A stretch of DNA of 20,920 nucleotides, taken from positions 1 through 20,920 of IMG/VR virus record IMGVR_UViG_3300042476_000641; one strand, written 5' to 3'. Below the pieces are notes generated by a model. That model worked only from the letters and a program-made list of their open reading frames with translations. It had not been told where the DNA came from and did not search any database. The DNA comes from a virus. Shown piece by piece: positions 7,065 to 14,631 of this stretch. How positions within the stretch are numbered: position 1 is the first letter of the stretch; each line of letters opens with the position of its first letter. A program made the position numbers and the translations under genes.

Positions 7065-7780
7065 TGTTAAATATATCAGTTGAAAAAAATTTAGATTCTG
7101 TAATTAAAATATCTCCAATGTCCATAAAAAGGGATTGGATGGATTTAACACCAGAAAAACATGCTTATAGATGTTTTCCAGTTACTCAGGCAAATGTAGT
7201 TGGTTGGGGTTTATCATGTACAGAAGATATTGAGTTTACTTGGAATGGTATTAGTGACACAAGATCTGATAATGTTAGTATTTTAAAAGGAAATAATTTT
7301 TTACATACTGGAAGAGGGCAAGCAACTGTAAGCATAACTACTGGTTTAGTATTTAGAACTGAAAAAGATATAAGTATGCTTACAATAAACCCAGTTAATT
7401 ATTTTAATGATGACTTTGAAGTTATGTCTTCATTAGTTAGTACATCCTGGCTTGATACTGGATTTCCATTAGCAATAAAAGCAAGGTGTGCAAATAAAAA
7501 TATTATAATAAAGGCTGGCACTCCTATTGCAACTATTATTCCTATATCTCTTACCGCAATGAATAATACATCAATTCAAATTGTTGATTATTCTGATTTA
7601 GATAGAAAAAGAGAAAAGGCTCATCAGTCTTATGGAGAAGAAGCACAAAAAATAAATCAAAAAGGTGAATGGACTGACTGGTATAGAGATGCTATAAATG
7701 AAAAAGGAGAGTCTTTAGGTAGTCATGAAGTTAAAGTTTTAAAACTTTCTGTAAATGATCAATCATCAAGGAGAGTATAG
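7064..7780 (+). CDS. DUF6065-like protein, second copy
   Basis: A 238-residue protein. Residues ~34-60 (HAYRCFPVTQANVVGWGLSC, then IEFTWNG) resemble the start of the DUF6065 family as I recall it; INPVN (108-112), DTGFPL and KAGTPIATIIPIS (150-162) are further blocks. Block order matches the gene at 5612, so the two are probably diverged paralogues. The charged C-terminal ~55 residues (DRKREKAHQSYGEE...) look like a helical tail. ATG 7064 overlaps the previous TGA by one base (TGATG), indicating coupling to the oxygenase; GTG at 7061 is an alternative start. Each DUF6065-like gene directly touches an oxygenase gene. Function unknown. Confidence 0.62.
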   Translation: MLNISVEKNLDSVIKISPMSIKRDWMDLTPEKHAYRCFPVTQANVVGWGLSCTEDIEFTWNGISDTRSDNVSILKGNNFLHTGRGQATVSITTGLVFRTEKDISMLTINPVNYFNDDFEVMSSLVSTSWLDTGFPLAIKARCANKNIIIKAGTPIATIIPISLTAMNNTSIQIVDYSDLDRKREKAHQSYGEEAQKINQKGEWTDWYRDAINEKGESLGSHEVKVLKLSVNDQSSRRV

Positions 7781-8235
7781 TGTATGAATTAAATATGTCA
7801 AATCAAAATATTCTTAATGATTATCTTAATAAAATTAAAAAAGAAAAGGTATATCATTATTTATTAACAGTATGCAGAGATGAAAAAGACAAAATCCAAT
7901 CTATTATATCTTTTTATAGTTTAAAAGAGGCTATTGAGGGATACGAAATGTACCAAGATGCGGGATTTGCAAAACAATATTTAATAGTATCTTTATATTA
8001 TCCAGACGGAAAGGTTGATACTAAAACTCTAAGAAGAAATCATGCTGGGGATCCATCTTTTGTTAGACAAAATTACATAGATACTGTTGAGGCGTTGCAT
8101 ACAGTTAAAAATAAGTTAAATAAAGAAGACTATGAAGAACTATGTATGAAAATTGTAACCTCATTTGCAAAAGATAATTGGAGATTTGATGCAAATAGAT
8201 TTTTAAAACAATTAGAAATAGATAAGGAGTTATAG
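7780..8235 (+). CDS. Uncharacterised 151-residue phage protein
   Basis: I do not recognise this protein. It is soluble, rich in Lys, Tyr and Glu, and begins with a predicted helix (YLNKIKKEKVYHYLLTVCRD). Mid-protein are a SLKEAIEGYEMYQDAGFAKQYLIVSLY segment, spanning about residues 46-72, and DGKVDTKTLRRNHAGDPSFV at about residues 76-95. Its C-terminal third looks helical. It starts at GTG 7780, one base overlapping the preceding TAG, with AAGGAGAG at 7768-7775. An ATG at 7795 (MSNQN) is an alternative start without a clear SD. Co-transcription with the oxygenase block is likely; it ends 29 nt before the next gene, in a gap that holds a promoter. Confidence 0.6.
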   Translation: MYELNMSNQNILNDYLNKIKKEKVYHYLLTVCRDEKDKIQSIISFYSLKEAIEGYEMYQDAGFAKQYLIVSLYYPDGKVDTKTLRRNHAGDPSFVRQNYIDTVEALHTVKNKLNKEDYEELCMKIVTSFAKDNWRFDANRFLKQLEIDKEL

Positions 8236-8258
8236 GGATATATTTCCTATGATATAAT
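8232..8258 (+). promoter_or_regulatory. Extended -10 promoter with overlapping inverted repeat, leaderless start
   Basis: TGaTATAAT at 8250-8258 ends only 6 nt before ATG 8265, so a normal transcription start would fall on the start codon; no SD is present. An imperfect inverted repeat (ATAGGGA 8232-8238 with TTTCCTAT at 8243-8250, one G-T pair) sits immediately upstream and could be an operator or a weak hairpin after the previous gene. Confidence 0.55.
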
Positions 8259-8264
8259 AAAATT

Positions 8265-8939
8265 ATGGACAAAACACAAGCATCTGTGGTAATTAGAAAG
8301 CCATCAATGACGCCTTCTGGGTGGTTTGGAAATAGCAAAGACATGATTGTTGAGTTAGAAAACTTTATGACCCAAGAAGAAATAGATTTTTTAGAAAAGG
8401 CTGCTAAATCATTAACAATTTGGGATGTAACACAAAGTCATGTAAATGAAAATGGTACAGTGGTTTATGATTCTGATTACTGGAAAGACAGAGTTGCAAC
8501 ATCTCCAACATTAGATAAAAATGATCCCGCAATTGCACCAGTTATTGCAGGATTATTTCAAAGATTAAAGCCAATAGTTGAAGATTTTTATAAAGTTAAA
8601 GTTATTCCTACTGGAACAACTATTGTTAGATGGCTTCCAGGCCAATTACAAAATCCTCATGCCGACAAAGAATTACATGAGGGTCCAGATGCTGGATTAC
8701 CAAATGACTTTCCTAATTATGACTTATCTAGTTTATTTTATTTAAACGAAGATTATGAAGGTGGAGAATTATATTTTCCAAATCAAGGAGTTAAATTTAA
8801 ACCTAAAAAGGGTGCTGCTTATTTTTTCCCAGGAGACATGCAGTACATCCATGGAGTAACAGAAATAAAAAGTGGTATTAGATATACTTGTCCATTTTTT
8901 TGGGAAATTATAGAGCATACAGGAGATAGAAAACCATGA
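8265..8939 (+). CDS. 2OG-Fe(II) oxygenase, prolyl-4-hydroxylase type
   Basis: A 224-residue dioxygenase. H132-A-D134 (in NPHADKE) and H196 (in YIHGV) are the iron ligands and R206 the predicted 2-oxoglutarate anchor, so this copy uses Arg where the 4074 and 6399 copies use Lys. YEGGELYFP and FFPGDMQ are family-typical strands. The N-terminal ~30 residues (IRKPSMTPSGWFG) are an extra segment. The gene appears to start a new transcript with a leaderless mRNA. It overlaps the next gene by 4 nt (ATGA), so the two are probably coupled. Substrate unknown. Confidence 0.87.
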   Translation: MDKTQASVVIRKPSMTPSGWFGNSKDMIVELENFMTQEEIDFLEKAAKSLTIWDVTQSHVNENGTVVYDSDYWKDRVATSPTLDKNDPAIAPVIAGLFQRLKPIVEDFYKVKVIPTGTTIVRWLPGQLQNPHADKELHEGPDAGLPNDFPNYDLSSLFYLNEDYEGGELYFPNQGVKFKPKKGAAYFFPGDMQYIHGVTEIKSGIRYTCPFFWEIIEHTGDRKP

Positions 8940-9691
8940 ATTTAAATAATAAAAAAAGATTAACAAAAGATATTGTAATTTATGACAATTTTATAAATGA
9001 AGATGTTTCTGCAAAACTTATAAAGGTTTTGAATAAACATGCAGATACTGGTAAAATTACTTGGATGCCTATATCATTTTATGAGTCGTACTCTTCTGTT
9101 CTTCCACAAGATAATGATGAGTATGTTATTGCCGAAGGACTCCCATCTGATATTTTTTCACAAATAAAACAGGGAATTATTGAGGCTGTTGCAAGTGTTC
9201 ATGACCTTGATCCAAAAATAATTTGTCAAATTGGATATCATACACAAAAATGGGAGCCAGGGGCTTACGCTAGAATTCATTCTGACAATACAGATGAGCA
9301 TGGAAATTCTGGTGCATTTACTAGAAGTAGATATGCAGCATTTTTATATTTAAATGATAGTTTTGATGGAGGTCTTTTGCAATTTCCAAATCAAGATTTA
9401 AGTATTCAGCCTAAAGTTGGAATGCTTGCTGCATTTGACGGGGGATTCAATAATATGCATGAGGTAACTCTTATAACTAAAGGTATCAGATATACTATTG
9501 GCTCTTTCTGGGATGACCGTGAAGAAGATGCATACCCACAAGAAGTAAGAGATGCATGGGCAGCAGAGATGAAAGAAACTAGAGCACAACAAGAAATTGA
9601 AAGAGCGGAATGGCAAGAATTACTTAAGCAAGGCTGGAAGATAGATATGGATGGAAATAAATATAAGCCAGATGAGGTTTTTAATGGTTGA
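8936..9691 (+). CDS. 2OG-Fe(II) oxygenase with charged C-terminal extension
   Basis: A 251-residue dioxygenase. H115-S-D117 (RIHSDN) and H175 (NMHEV) are the iron ligands, with R185 ten residues later. Strands FLYLNDSFDGGLLQFPNQD and VGMLAAFDGG follow family order. After the core (about residue 190) there is a ~60-residue extension rich in Glu, Ala, Arg and Trp, predicted helical (EVRDAWAAEMKETRAQQE), absent from the other copies here; it could mediate protein contacts. It starts at ATG 8936, four bases overlapping the previous gene, and runs 8 nt into the next. Substrate unknown. Confidence 0.85.
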   Translation: MNLNNKKRLTKDIVIYDNFINEDVSAKLIKVLNKHADTGKITWMPISFYESYSSVLPQDNDEYVIAEGLPSDIFSQIKQGIIEAVASVHDLDPKIICQIGYHTQKWEPGAYARIHSDNTDEHGNSGAFTRSRYAAFLYLNDSFDGGLLQFPNQDLSIQPKVGMLAAFDGGFNNMHEVTLITKGIRYTIGSFWDDREEDAYPQEVRDAWAAEMKETRAQQEIERAEWQELLKQGWKIDMDGNKYKPDEVFNG

Positions 9692-10343
9692 AAATTTTAA
9701 AAAACAATTAATAAAAAATAACTATGAATTTGAAGAGATTACAGATGAAATTATATTAGTTAAAAATTTTTTATTAAAAGAAGAAATAGATTTTATATGG
9801 AGTAAAATTAACGAAGCATCTCAAGCAGACTGGGAGATTGAATATTTATCAAATTTACCAAGATTTTGTATGGAAAAGTTTGGCAGGGATGATGTTGAAA
9901 ATCTTGTTGCTGAGGGAAAGTTTGAAATAACTCAAAATTGGTCTGATAAAAATTTGGATATTTCAAAATATAAAGAGCACGGAAGCATTCACAGCAGGAT
10001 TAATAATTTAATAGTTGAATCTGATCCTGGCCTATATTTGGGTGGTTTTGCTACTATTCAAAGAATGCAACCAGGAGTTCAATTAAAATCCCATACTGAT
10101 CAAAATACAGATCCATCCATTAAATATGCCACAATATTGTATCTTAATGATAATTATAATGCAGGAGAACTTTTTTTTGAAAAATTAAATATAGAGTTAC
10201 GACCTAAACCAGGAGAAATTTTATTTTTTCCAGGAGACGAAAAACATGAACATGGAGTAAGACATGTTGGTGAAGGTCCAATAAGATATGTTTTAGTTGG
10301 ATTTATAAAAGAAAAGGATCATTATGTTAAAAATAGATATTAA
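9684..10343 (+). CDS. 2OG-Fe(II) oxygenase, prolyl-4-hydroxylase type
   Basis: A 219-residue dioxygenase. H137-T-D139 (KSHTDQN) and H190 (HEHGV) are the iron ligands; R201 is the predicted 2-oxoglutarate anchor, eleven residues on because of a short insertion (VGEGP). GELFFEKLNIELRPKPGE and FFPGDE are typical strands. I chose ATG 9684 (GAGG at 9674-9677, 6 nt away) over an ATG at 9651 that would run 41 nt into the previous gene. The N-terminal half differs from the other copies, which suggests a different substrate. Confidence 0.85.
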   Translation: MVENFKKQLIKNNYEFEEITDEIILVKNFLLKEEIDFIWSKINEASQADWEIEYLSNLPRFCMEKFGRDDVENLVAEGKFEITQNWSDKNLDISKYKEHGSIHSRINNLIVESDPGLYLGGFATIQRMQPGVQLKSHTDQNTDPSIKYATILYLNDNYNAGELFFEKLNIELRPKPGEILFFPGDEKHEHGVRHVGEGPIRYVLVGFIKEKDHYVKNRY

Positions 10344-10354
10344 GAAAATAAATA

Positions 10355-11071
10355 ATGAATAAAGAAATATTAGACCCAAAAGTTTATTACTATACCGATG
10401 TAATAGAAGATTTTAATAAATTTCAAAAAACTTTAAAAGAATTAGATTCTCTTAATTCAGATATTGAATTAAAGGTAAATGTTTGGGACATTTGGACAGC
10501 CTCTAATGACAAAAATTTTATTTATGGTGAAACAAAAGTATTTGATATTAATAAAATAAATAAATTAAGTGGAGAAATGGGAGAAAAAAGCAAATATATT
10601 TATGATTCAGTAATGACTACTCTTTATAATGTTTGCAAAGATTATGCAACTTCTCTTGGAGATTTTGATGAACCAAAACTTTTTCCAACCTTTAATATAA
10701 AAAAATATAATACTGGAATGGGAATGGGGGCACATTTTGATCAATTAGATGGAGACAAAACTTTAAAATATTCTCTTGTCATGTATTTAAATGATGATTG
10801 CGAAGGCGGAGAAATATCTTTTCAATTAAAAGATTATGATGGAGGCTGGACAAGTACTGATGGATTTTCTAAAGGAACGGCACCATTTGTAGATTTAGAC
10901 TATGATATATCTGTTGCAACTGGGGCGATTAACTTTGGAATAAAACCAAAAGCAAATAGTGTTGTTATTTTCCCAGCATTTCCTCCATATTTTCATACAG
11001 CGCATACTGTAAAATCTGGCGTAAAATATATGGTTCCAGGACATTGGATTTACAATAATACAGGGATATAA
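10355..11071 (+). CDS. 2OG-Fe(II) oxygenase, first of a tandem pair
   Basis: A 238-residue dioxygenase. H127-F-D129 (GAHFDQ) and H214 (YFHTAH) bind iron, K224 is the predicted 2-oxoglutarate anchor. It closely resembles the following gene from the first residues (MNKEILDPKVYYYTDV against MNKEVLEEKVYYYTNV) to the last strands (FPxxPPYxHTAH, KYMVPxHWI). It is 29 residues longer, with extra residues near 30-65 and in the loop around residues 160-190. No strong SD precedes ATG 10355. A local duplication followed by divergence is the simplest origin. Confidence 0.86.
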   Translation: MNKEILDPKVYYYTDVIEDFNKFQKTLKELDSLNSDIELKVNVWDIWTASNDKNFIYGETKVFDINKINKLSGEMGEKSKYIYDSVMTTLYNVCKDYATSLGDFDEPKLFPTFNIKKYNTGMGMGAHFDQLDGDKTLKYSLVMYLNDDCEGGEISFQLKDYDGGWTSTDGFSKGTAPFVDLDYDISVATGAINFGIKPKANSVVIFPAFPPYFHTAHTVKSGVKYMVPGHWIYNNTGI

Positions 11072-11098
11072 TTAATACACAAGAGATGGAGAATGTAA

Positions 11099-11728
11099 AT
11101 GAATAAAGAAGTTTTAGAGGAAAAAGTTTATTATTACACTAATGTGTTTGATGACTTACAAAAACTTATGAATGCTGTAGAAGAAAGTTCGCCAAATTGG
11201 GAAGAATGGACAGCCTGTAGCGGAGAACACTATGTTTATGGAACGGGAAAAACCATAGTATCATCTACTGGAAATATTGATGGAGAAGTAAATGATTATA
11301 TTTTTAATACAATAAATGATGCATTTCAAAAAGTAGCAAAAGACTATGCAATGTCAATGGGGGATAGTTCCGATCCTAAACTTTTTCCAGCATTTCCAAT
11401 TAAAAAATATATGGCTGGAACATTTATGGGCGCACACTTTGATCAACAAGAGGGCGATGAAAGACTTAAATATTCTTTAGTTATGTATCTTAACGATGAC
11501 TATGAGGGGGGAGAAATTTCATTTACAATAAAGGATCCAAATGGACCTATTGAAAACGGAGCGCCTGTAGCAGATTTTGCAAATGCTGGTCCTGAAACTT
11601 ATAGTTTTGCTATAAAGCCAAAAGCAGGAAGCATAATTATTTTTCCACCATCACCACCATATCATCACACTGCTCATTTAGTAAAGAGTGGTTTTAAATA
11701 TATGGTTCCACAGCACTGGATTCATTAA
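11099..11728 (+). CDS. 2OG-Fe(II) oxygenase, second of a tandem pair
   Basis: A 209-residue dioxygenase paralogous to the preceding gene. H113-F-D115 and H190 are iron ligands; K200 is ten residues after the distal His, the collagen-P4H-like arrangement. YLNDDYEGGEISF and FPPSPPYHHTAH match its neighbour. GATGGAG at 11086-11092 serves as SD for ATG 11099. All catalytic residues are kept in both copies, so neither looks like a decaying duplicate. Substrate unknown. Confidence 0.86.
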   Translation: MNKEVLEEKVYYYTNVFDDLQKLMNAVEESSPNWEEWTACSGEHYVYGTGKTIVSSTGNIDGEVNDYIFNTINDAFQKVAKDYAMSMGDSSDPKLFPAFPIKKYMAGTFMGAHFDQQEGDERLKYSLVMYLNDDYEGGEISFTIKDPNGPIENGAPVADFANAGPETYSFAIKPKAGSIIIFPPSPPYHHTAHLVKSGFKYMVPQHWIH

Positions 11729-11738
11729 TTTAATATAA

Positions 11739-12407
11739 ATGAAAACGGCAATAGTTACGGGTGCTAGTAAGGGCGTTGGCTATGCCACTGTAAAACGTTT
11801 ATCTGAAAATGGATATAAGGTCATAGCAGTATCTAGGAATTTGTCAAAAATTTCAGAGTTAGTTTCAGAAAACGTTGAAGTTTATCAATTAGATGTAACA
11901 AATTTTTCAGAAATAGAAAAATTTTTTGAAATATATAAAGATATAACTCTTGATCTTTTGGTAAATAATGCTGGTGGTGGAGTTAGTCCTACAAAAATAA
12001 TTAATGAAATTCCAGAAAATTTTCAAAGGGCTTATGCTATTAATGTATCTGGACCAATGTATTTGTCTCAACTATTTGTACCATGTATGAAAAGATCAGA
12101 GTCTCCAACCATAATATTTGTAACATCTTTTGGTGGCAAAATTCCTAATCGTGGGGGAGGAAACTATACCAATGCTAAGCGTGGGCAACGAGGTCTAGTA
12201 GAAACTATGAGACTAGAATTTCCAGAGTATAGTATAAAAATAACTGAAATTTGTCCCGCCACAATTGATACTCAAGAACAAAAAAAAGATTCTGCTTTAT
12301 CAGCAGAAGACTTAGCAGAAGCAATTTATTGGGTTGGATCTTTACCAAAACATGTAAATATAAATCAAATAGAGATGTGCAATATCAATAGCAGTAAATT
12401 TGGATAA
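11739..12407 (+). CDS. Short-chain dehydrogenase/reductase (SDR)
   Basis: A 222-residue NAD(P)-dependent oxidoreductase of the classical SDR type. It has the nucleotide-binding TGASKGVG at residues 7-14, NNAG at 76-79, catalytic S130 and Y143-T-N-A-K147, and an upstream NVSG that supplies the usual Asn. SRN near residue 32-34 follows the second strand, where a basic residue often favours NADP(H). The protein is slightly shorter than typical (about 250), lacking much of the C-terminal substrate loop. It lies 10 nt after the last oxygenase with no clear SD and ends the accessory block. It may act on a product of the oxygenases or on a sugar or lipid; nothing in the sequence decides this. Confidence 0.88.
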   Translation: MKTAIVTGASKGVGYATVKRLSENGYKVIAVSRNLSKISELVSENVEVYQLDVTNFSEIEKFFEIYKDITLDLLVNNAGGGVSPTKIINEIPENFQRAYAINVSGPMYLSQLFVPCMKRSESPTIIFVTSFGGKIPNRGGGNYTNAKRGQRGLVETMRLEFPEYSIKITEICPATIDTQEQKKDSALSAEDLAEAIYWVGSLPKHVNINQIEMCNINSSKFG

Positions 12408-12565
12408 GTGTAAGAGATTTTGTTTTATAAAAGTGCATAACCATAAAGTAAAGATTTAGTTTCAATTTTGTGCGTATTTTTTTATTTTAAATTTGTGATA
12501 TACTAAGAGTGCTTTGCAATTATCAAAGCATTGATAATATTTTTTAATAGAAAGTTGGAAATTTT
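12408..12565 (+). promoter_or_regulatory. Leader of the ribonucleotide reductase gene: promoter and nested hairpins
   Basis: The largest gene-free stretch in the window. Extended -10 TGaTATACT lies at 12496-12504 without a clear -35. Just downstream are two overlapping inverted repeats: TGCTTTG (12510-12516) pairs with CAAAGCA (12524-12530), and ATTATCA (12519-12525) pairs with TGATAAT (12532-12538). They share 12524-12525, so they cannot form together. The second is followed by a T run (12540-12545), as in an intrinsic terminator, though its stem has only one G-C pair. No cobalamin riboswitch is recognisable; the leader is too short. The SD before ATG 12566 is weak. Confidence 0.45.
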
Positions 12566-14596
12566 ATGTCAGAGGTCTTTTCTTTTCGTTTATCAGATGA
12601 ATTCGTAAGTAAATATGTTGGAATCTCAGCACCATTTGGATTTACAGATGCAGGCTCCAACTCATTAGGAGAAATCACCTTTATACGTACCTATTCTAGA
12701 ATGAAAGAAGATGGAACAAAAGAAAGATGGCATGAGGTTTGTAAACGTGTAATTGAAGGAATGTACTCAGTACAAAAAAACCATGCTAAAGACAATCGTC
12801 TGCCGTGGAATGATAATAAAGCCCAGAAGTCTGCTCAAGAAGCCTATGATCGTATGTTTAACTTAAAGTGGACCCCACCAGGTAGAGGTCTGTGGGCATT
12901 TGGAACTCCCATGACTATGGAAAAAAGAAACTCTGCTTCTCTACAAAACTGTGCTATGGTCTCTACTCGTGATATTGATCGTAATGATCCAGGAGCACTA
13001 TTTGCTTGGATAATGGATGCCTTAATGCTAGGTATAGGTGTAGGGTTTGATACTATTGGACAAGACAAAGAAATGACCATTTATACCCCTACAGAACCAG
13101 AGAATATATGGAATATTCCAGACACTCGTGAAGGCTGGGTAGATTCTGTAAGAATGCTTTTAAACTCATATTTACGCCCTAATCAGGCTATACAAAAATT
13201 TAACTATGACCTTATCCGTCCTTTAGGTGCCCCCATAAAAGGCTTTGGAGGGGTTGCTAGCGGTCCAGCACCACTTATTGCACTACATAACAAGATAGAC
13301 ACAGTAATAGGCGGTAGAGCAGGAGAAAAACTTGATTCTAGAGCAATAGTAGATATTGTTAATCTTATTGGTACATGCGTTGTTTCTGGAAATGTTCGTC
13401 GTTCTGCTACCCTTGCTTTAGGGTTGGCTGGAGATGATGATTTTATTAATCTTAAAAATCCAGAGGTTTTTCCAGATCGTAATTCATTTGATCCAGCAAA
13501 ACCAGGATGGGCATGGATGTCAAATAATTCTGTTTCTGCAGAAGTTGGAACAAAATATGAAGACTATGTTGATTTAATTTCAAATAATGGAGAGCCAGGA
13601 TTTATTTGGTTAGATGTTGCCAGAGATTATGGAAGATTGGCAGATGCTCCAGATTATAAAGATTCTCGTGTTATGGGATTTAATCCATGCGCTGAACAAC
13701 CATTAGAATCTTATGAACTGTGTACTCTTGTAGAAGTTCATTTAAATAGACACGAAGATAAAGAAGATTTTCTTCGCACATTAAAATTTGCATATCTATA
13801 TGGTAAAACTGTTACACTAATGCCAACACATTGGCAAACCACAAATGGAATTATGCAACGTAATCGTCGTATTGGAACATCTTTAACTGGTATTGCATCA
13901 TTTGCAGATACAAAAGGTATGCCAACTGTTCGTGATTGGATGGACGAAGGGTATAAGAAAATTAGACAATATGATCATTCATATTCAGAATGGTTATGTG
14001 TACGTGAATCAATTCGTGTAACTACCGTCAAACCTTCAGGATCTGTTTCATTACTTTCTGGTGCAACACCAGGAGTTCATTGGGGTCCAGGAGGATCTTT
14101 TTATCTTCGTGCTATAAGGTTTGGCAATACAGATCCAATGGTACATTTATTTAAAGCAGCAGGGTATAAAATTGAAGATGATCTTGTATCAGCAAATACC
14201 TCAGTAGTATATTTCCCAGTAGCATCTGGACATCCTCGTTCTGAAAAAGATGTAAGTCTTTTTGAAAAGATTGGTTTGGCTGCTACCGCTCAAAAATATT
14301 GGTCTGACAATGGGGTGTCTGTAACTTTGTCATTTGATAAAGAGTCTGAAAGCAAACACATTGCTCCAGCACTACATATGTATGAAGGTCAATTAAAGGC
14401 AGTTTCATTTTTACCTATGGGTAATCAAACTTATCCTCAGCAACCATACACTCAAATAACGAAAGAAGAATATAACTCATATGTCGGAAAAATTGGTAAG
14501 ATTGATTGGTCTGCTATCTATGATGGTAAGGACAATCTTGACGCAGAGTCTGAAAAGTATTGCTCAACAGACGCATGTGAGATTAAATTATATTAA
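12566..14596 (+). CDS. nrdJ: Class II (adenosylcobalamin-dependent) ribonucleotide reductase
   Basis: A 676-residue ribonucleotide reductase of the monomeric B12-dependent type typified by the Lactobacillus leichmannii enzyme (about 740 residues), making deoxynucleotides for phage DNA synthesis. Active-site landmarks are present: C129 (QNCAMV), N373, C375 and E377 in NPCAEQ, C386 eleven residues after C375 (the spacing of C408/C419 in the reference), and the C-terminal redox pair C666/C671 (CSTDAC, the spacing of C731/C736). VKPSGSVSLLSGATPGVHWG is the conserved phosphate-binding region. The gene is intact with no intein or frameshift. It needs host cobalamin but no oxygen and no second subunit. 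Own promoter with a structured leader; it sits between accessory and structural genes. Confidence 0.95.
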   Translation: MSEVFSFRLSDEFVSKYVGISAPFGFTDAGSNSLGEITFIRTYSRMKEDGTKERWHEVCKRVIEGMYSVQKNHAKDNRLPWNDNKAQKSAQEAYDRMFNLKWTPPGRGLWAFGTPMTMEKRNSASLQNCAMVSTRDIDRNDPGALFAWIMDALMLGIGVGFDTIGQDKEMTIYTPTEPENIWNIPDTREGWVDSVRMLLNSYLRPNQAIQKFNYDLIRPLGAPIKGFGGVASGPAPLIALHNKIDTVIGGRAGEKLDSRAIVDIVNLIGTCVVSGNVRRSATLALGLAGDDDFINLKNPEVFPDRNSFDPAKPGWAWMSNNSVSAEVGTKYEDYVDLISNNGEPGFIWLDVARDYGRLADAPDYKDSRVMGFNPCAEQPLESYELCTLVEVHLNRHEDKEDFLRTLKFAYLYGKTVTLMPTHWQTTNGIMQRNRRIGTSLTGIASFADTKGMPTVRDWMDEGYKKIRQYDHSYSEWLCVRESIRVTTVKPSGSVSLLSGATPGVHWGPGGSFYLRAIRFGNTDPMVHLFKAAGYKIEDDLVSANTSVVYFPVASGHPRSEKDVSLFEKIGLAATAQKYWSDNGVSVTLSFDKESESKHIAPALHMYEGQLKAVSFLPMGNQTYPQQPYTQITKEEYNSYVGKIGKIDWSAIYDGKDNLDAESEKYCSTDACEIKLY

Positions 14597-14605
14597 GACC
14601 CATCC

Positions 14606-14627
14606 TGCTATAATAAGGCTATAGGAG
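14606..14627 (+). promoter_or_regulatory. Extended -10 promoter and SD before the large virion protein
   Basis: TGcTATAAT at 14606-14614, no clear -35, followed by AGGAG (14623-14627) 4 nt before ATG 14632. The predicted leader is only about ten bases. Confidence 0.6.
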
Positions 14628-14631
14628 AAAT

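Noticed and set aside
4074-12407. Capsule or O-antigen gene cluster from a bacterial host
   Set aside because: There is only one glycosyltransferase, no export or polymerase genes, and tight phage-style overlaps with virion genes on both sides.
12408-12565. Cobalamin riboswitch ahead of the B12-dependent reductase
   Set aside because: The leader after the -10 is only about 60 nt and shows no B12-box-like core; real cobalamin riboswitches are much longer.
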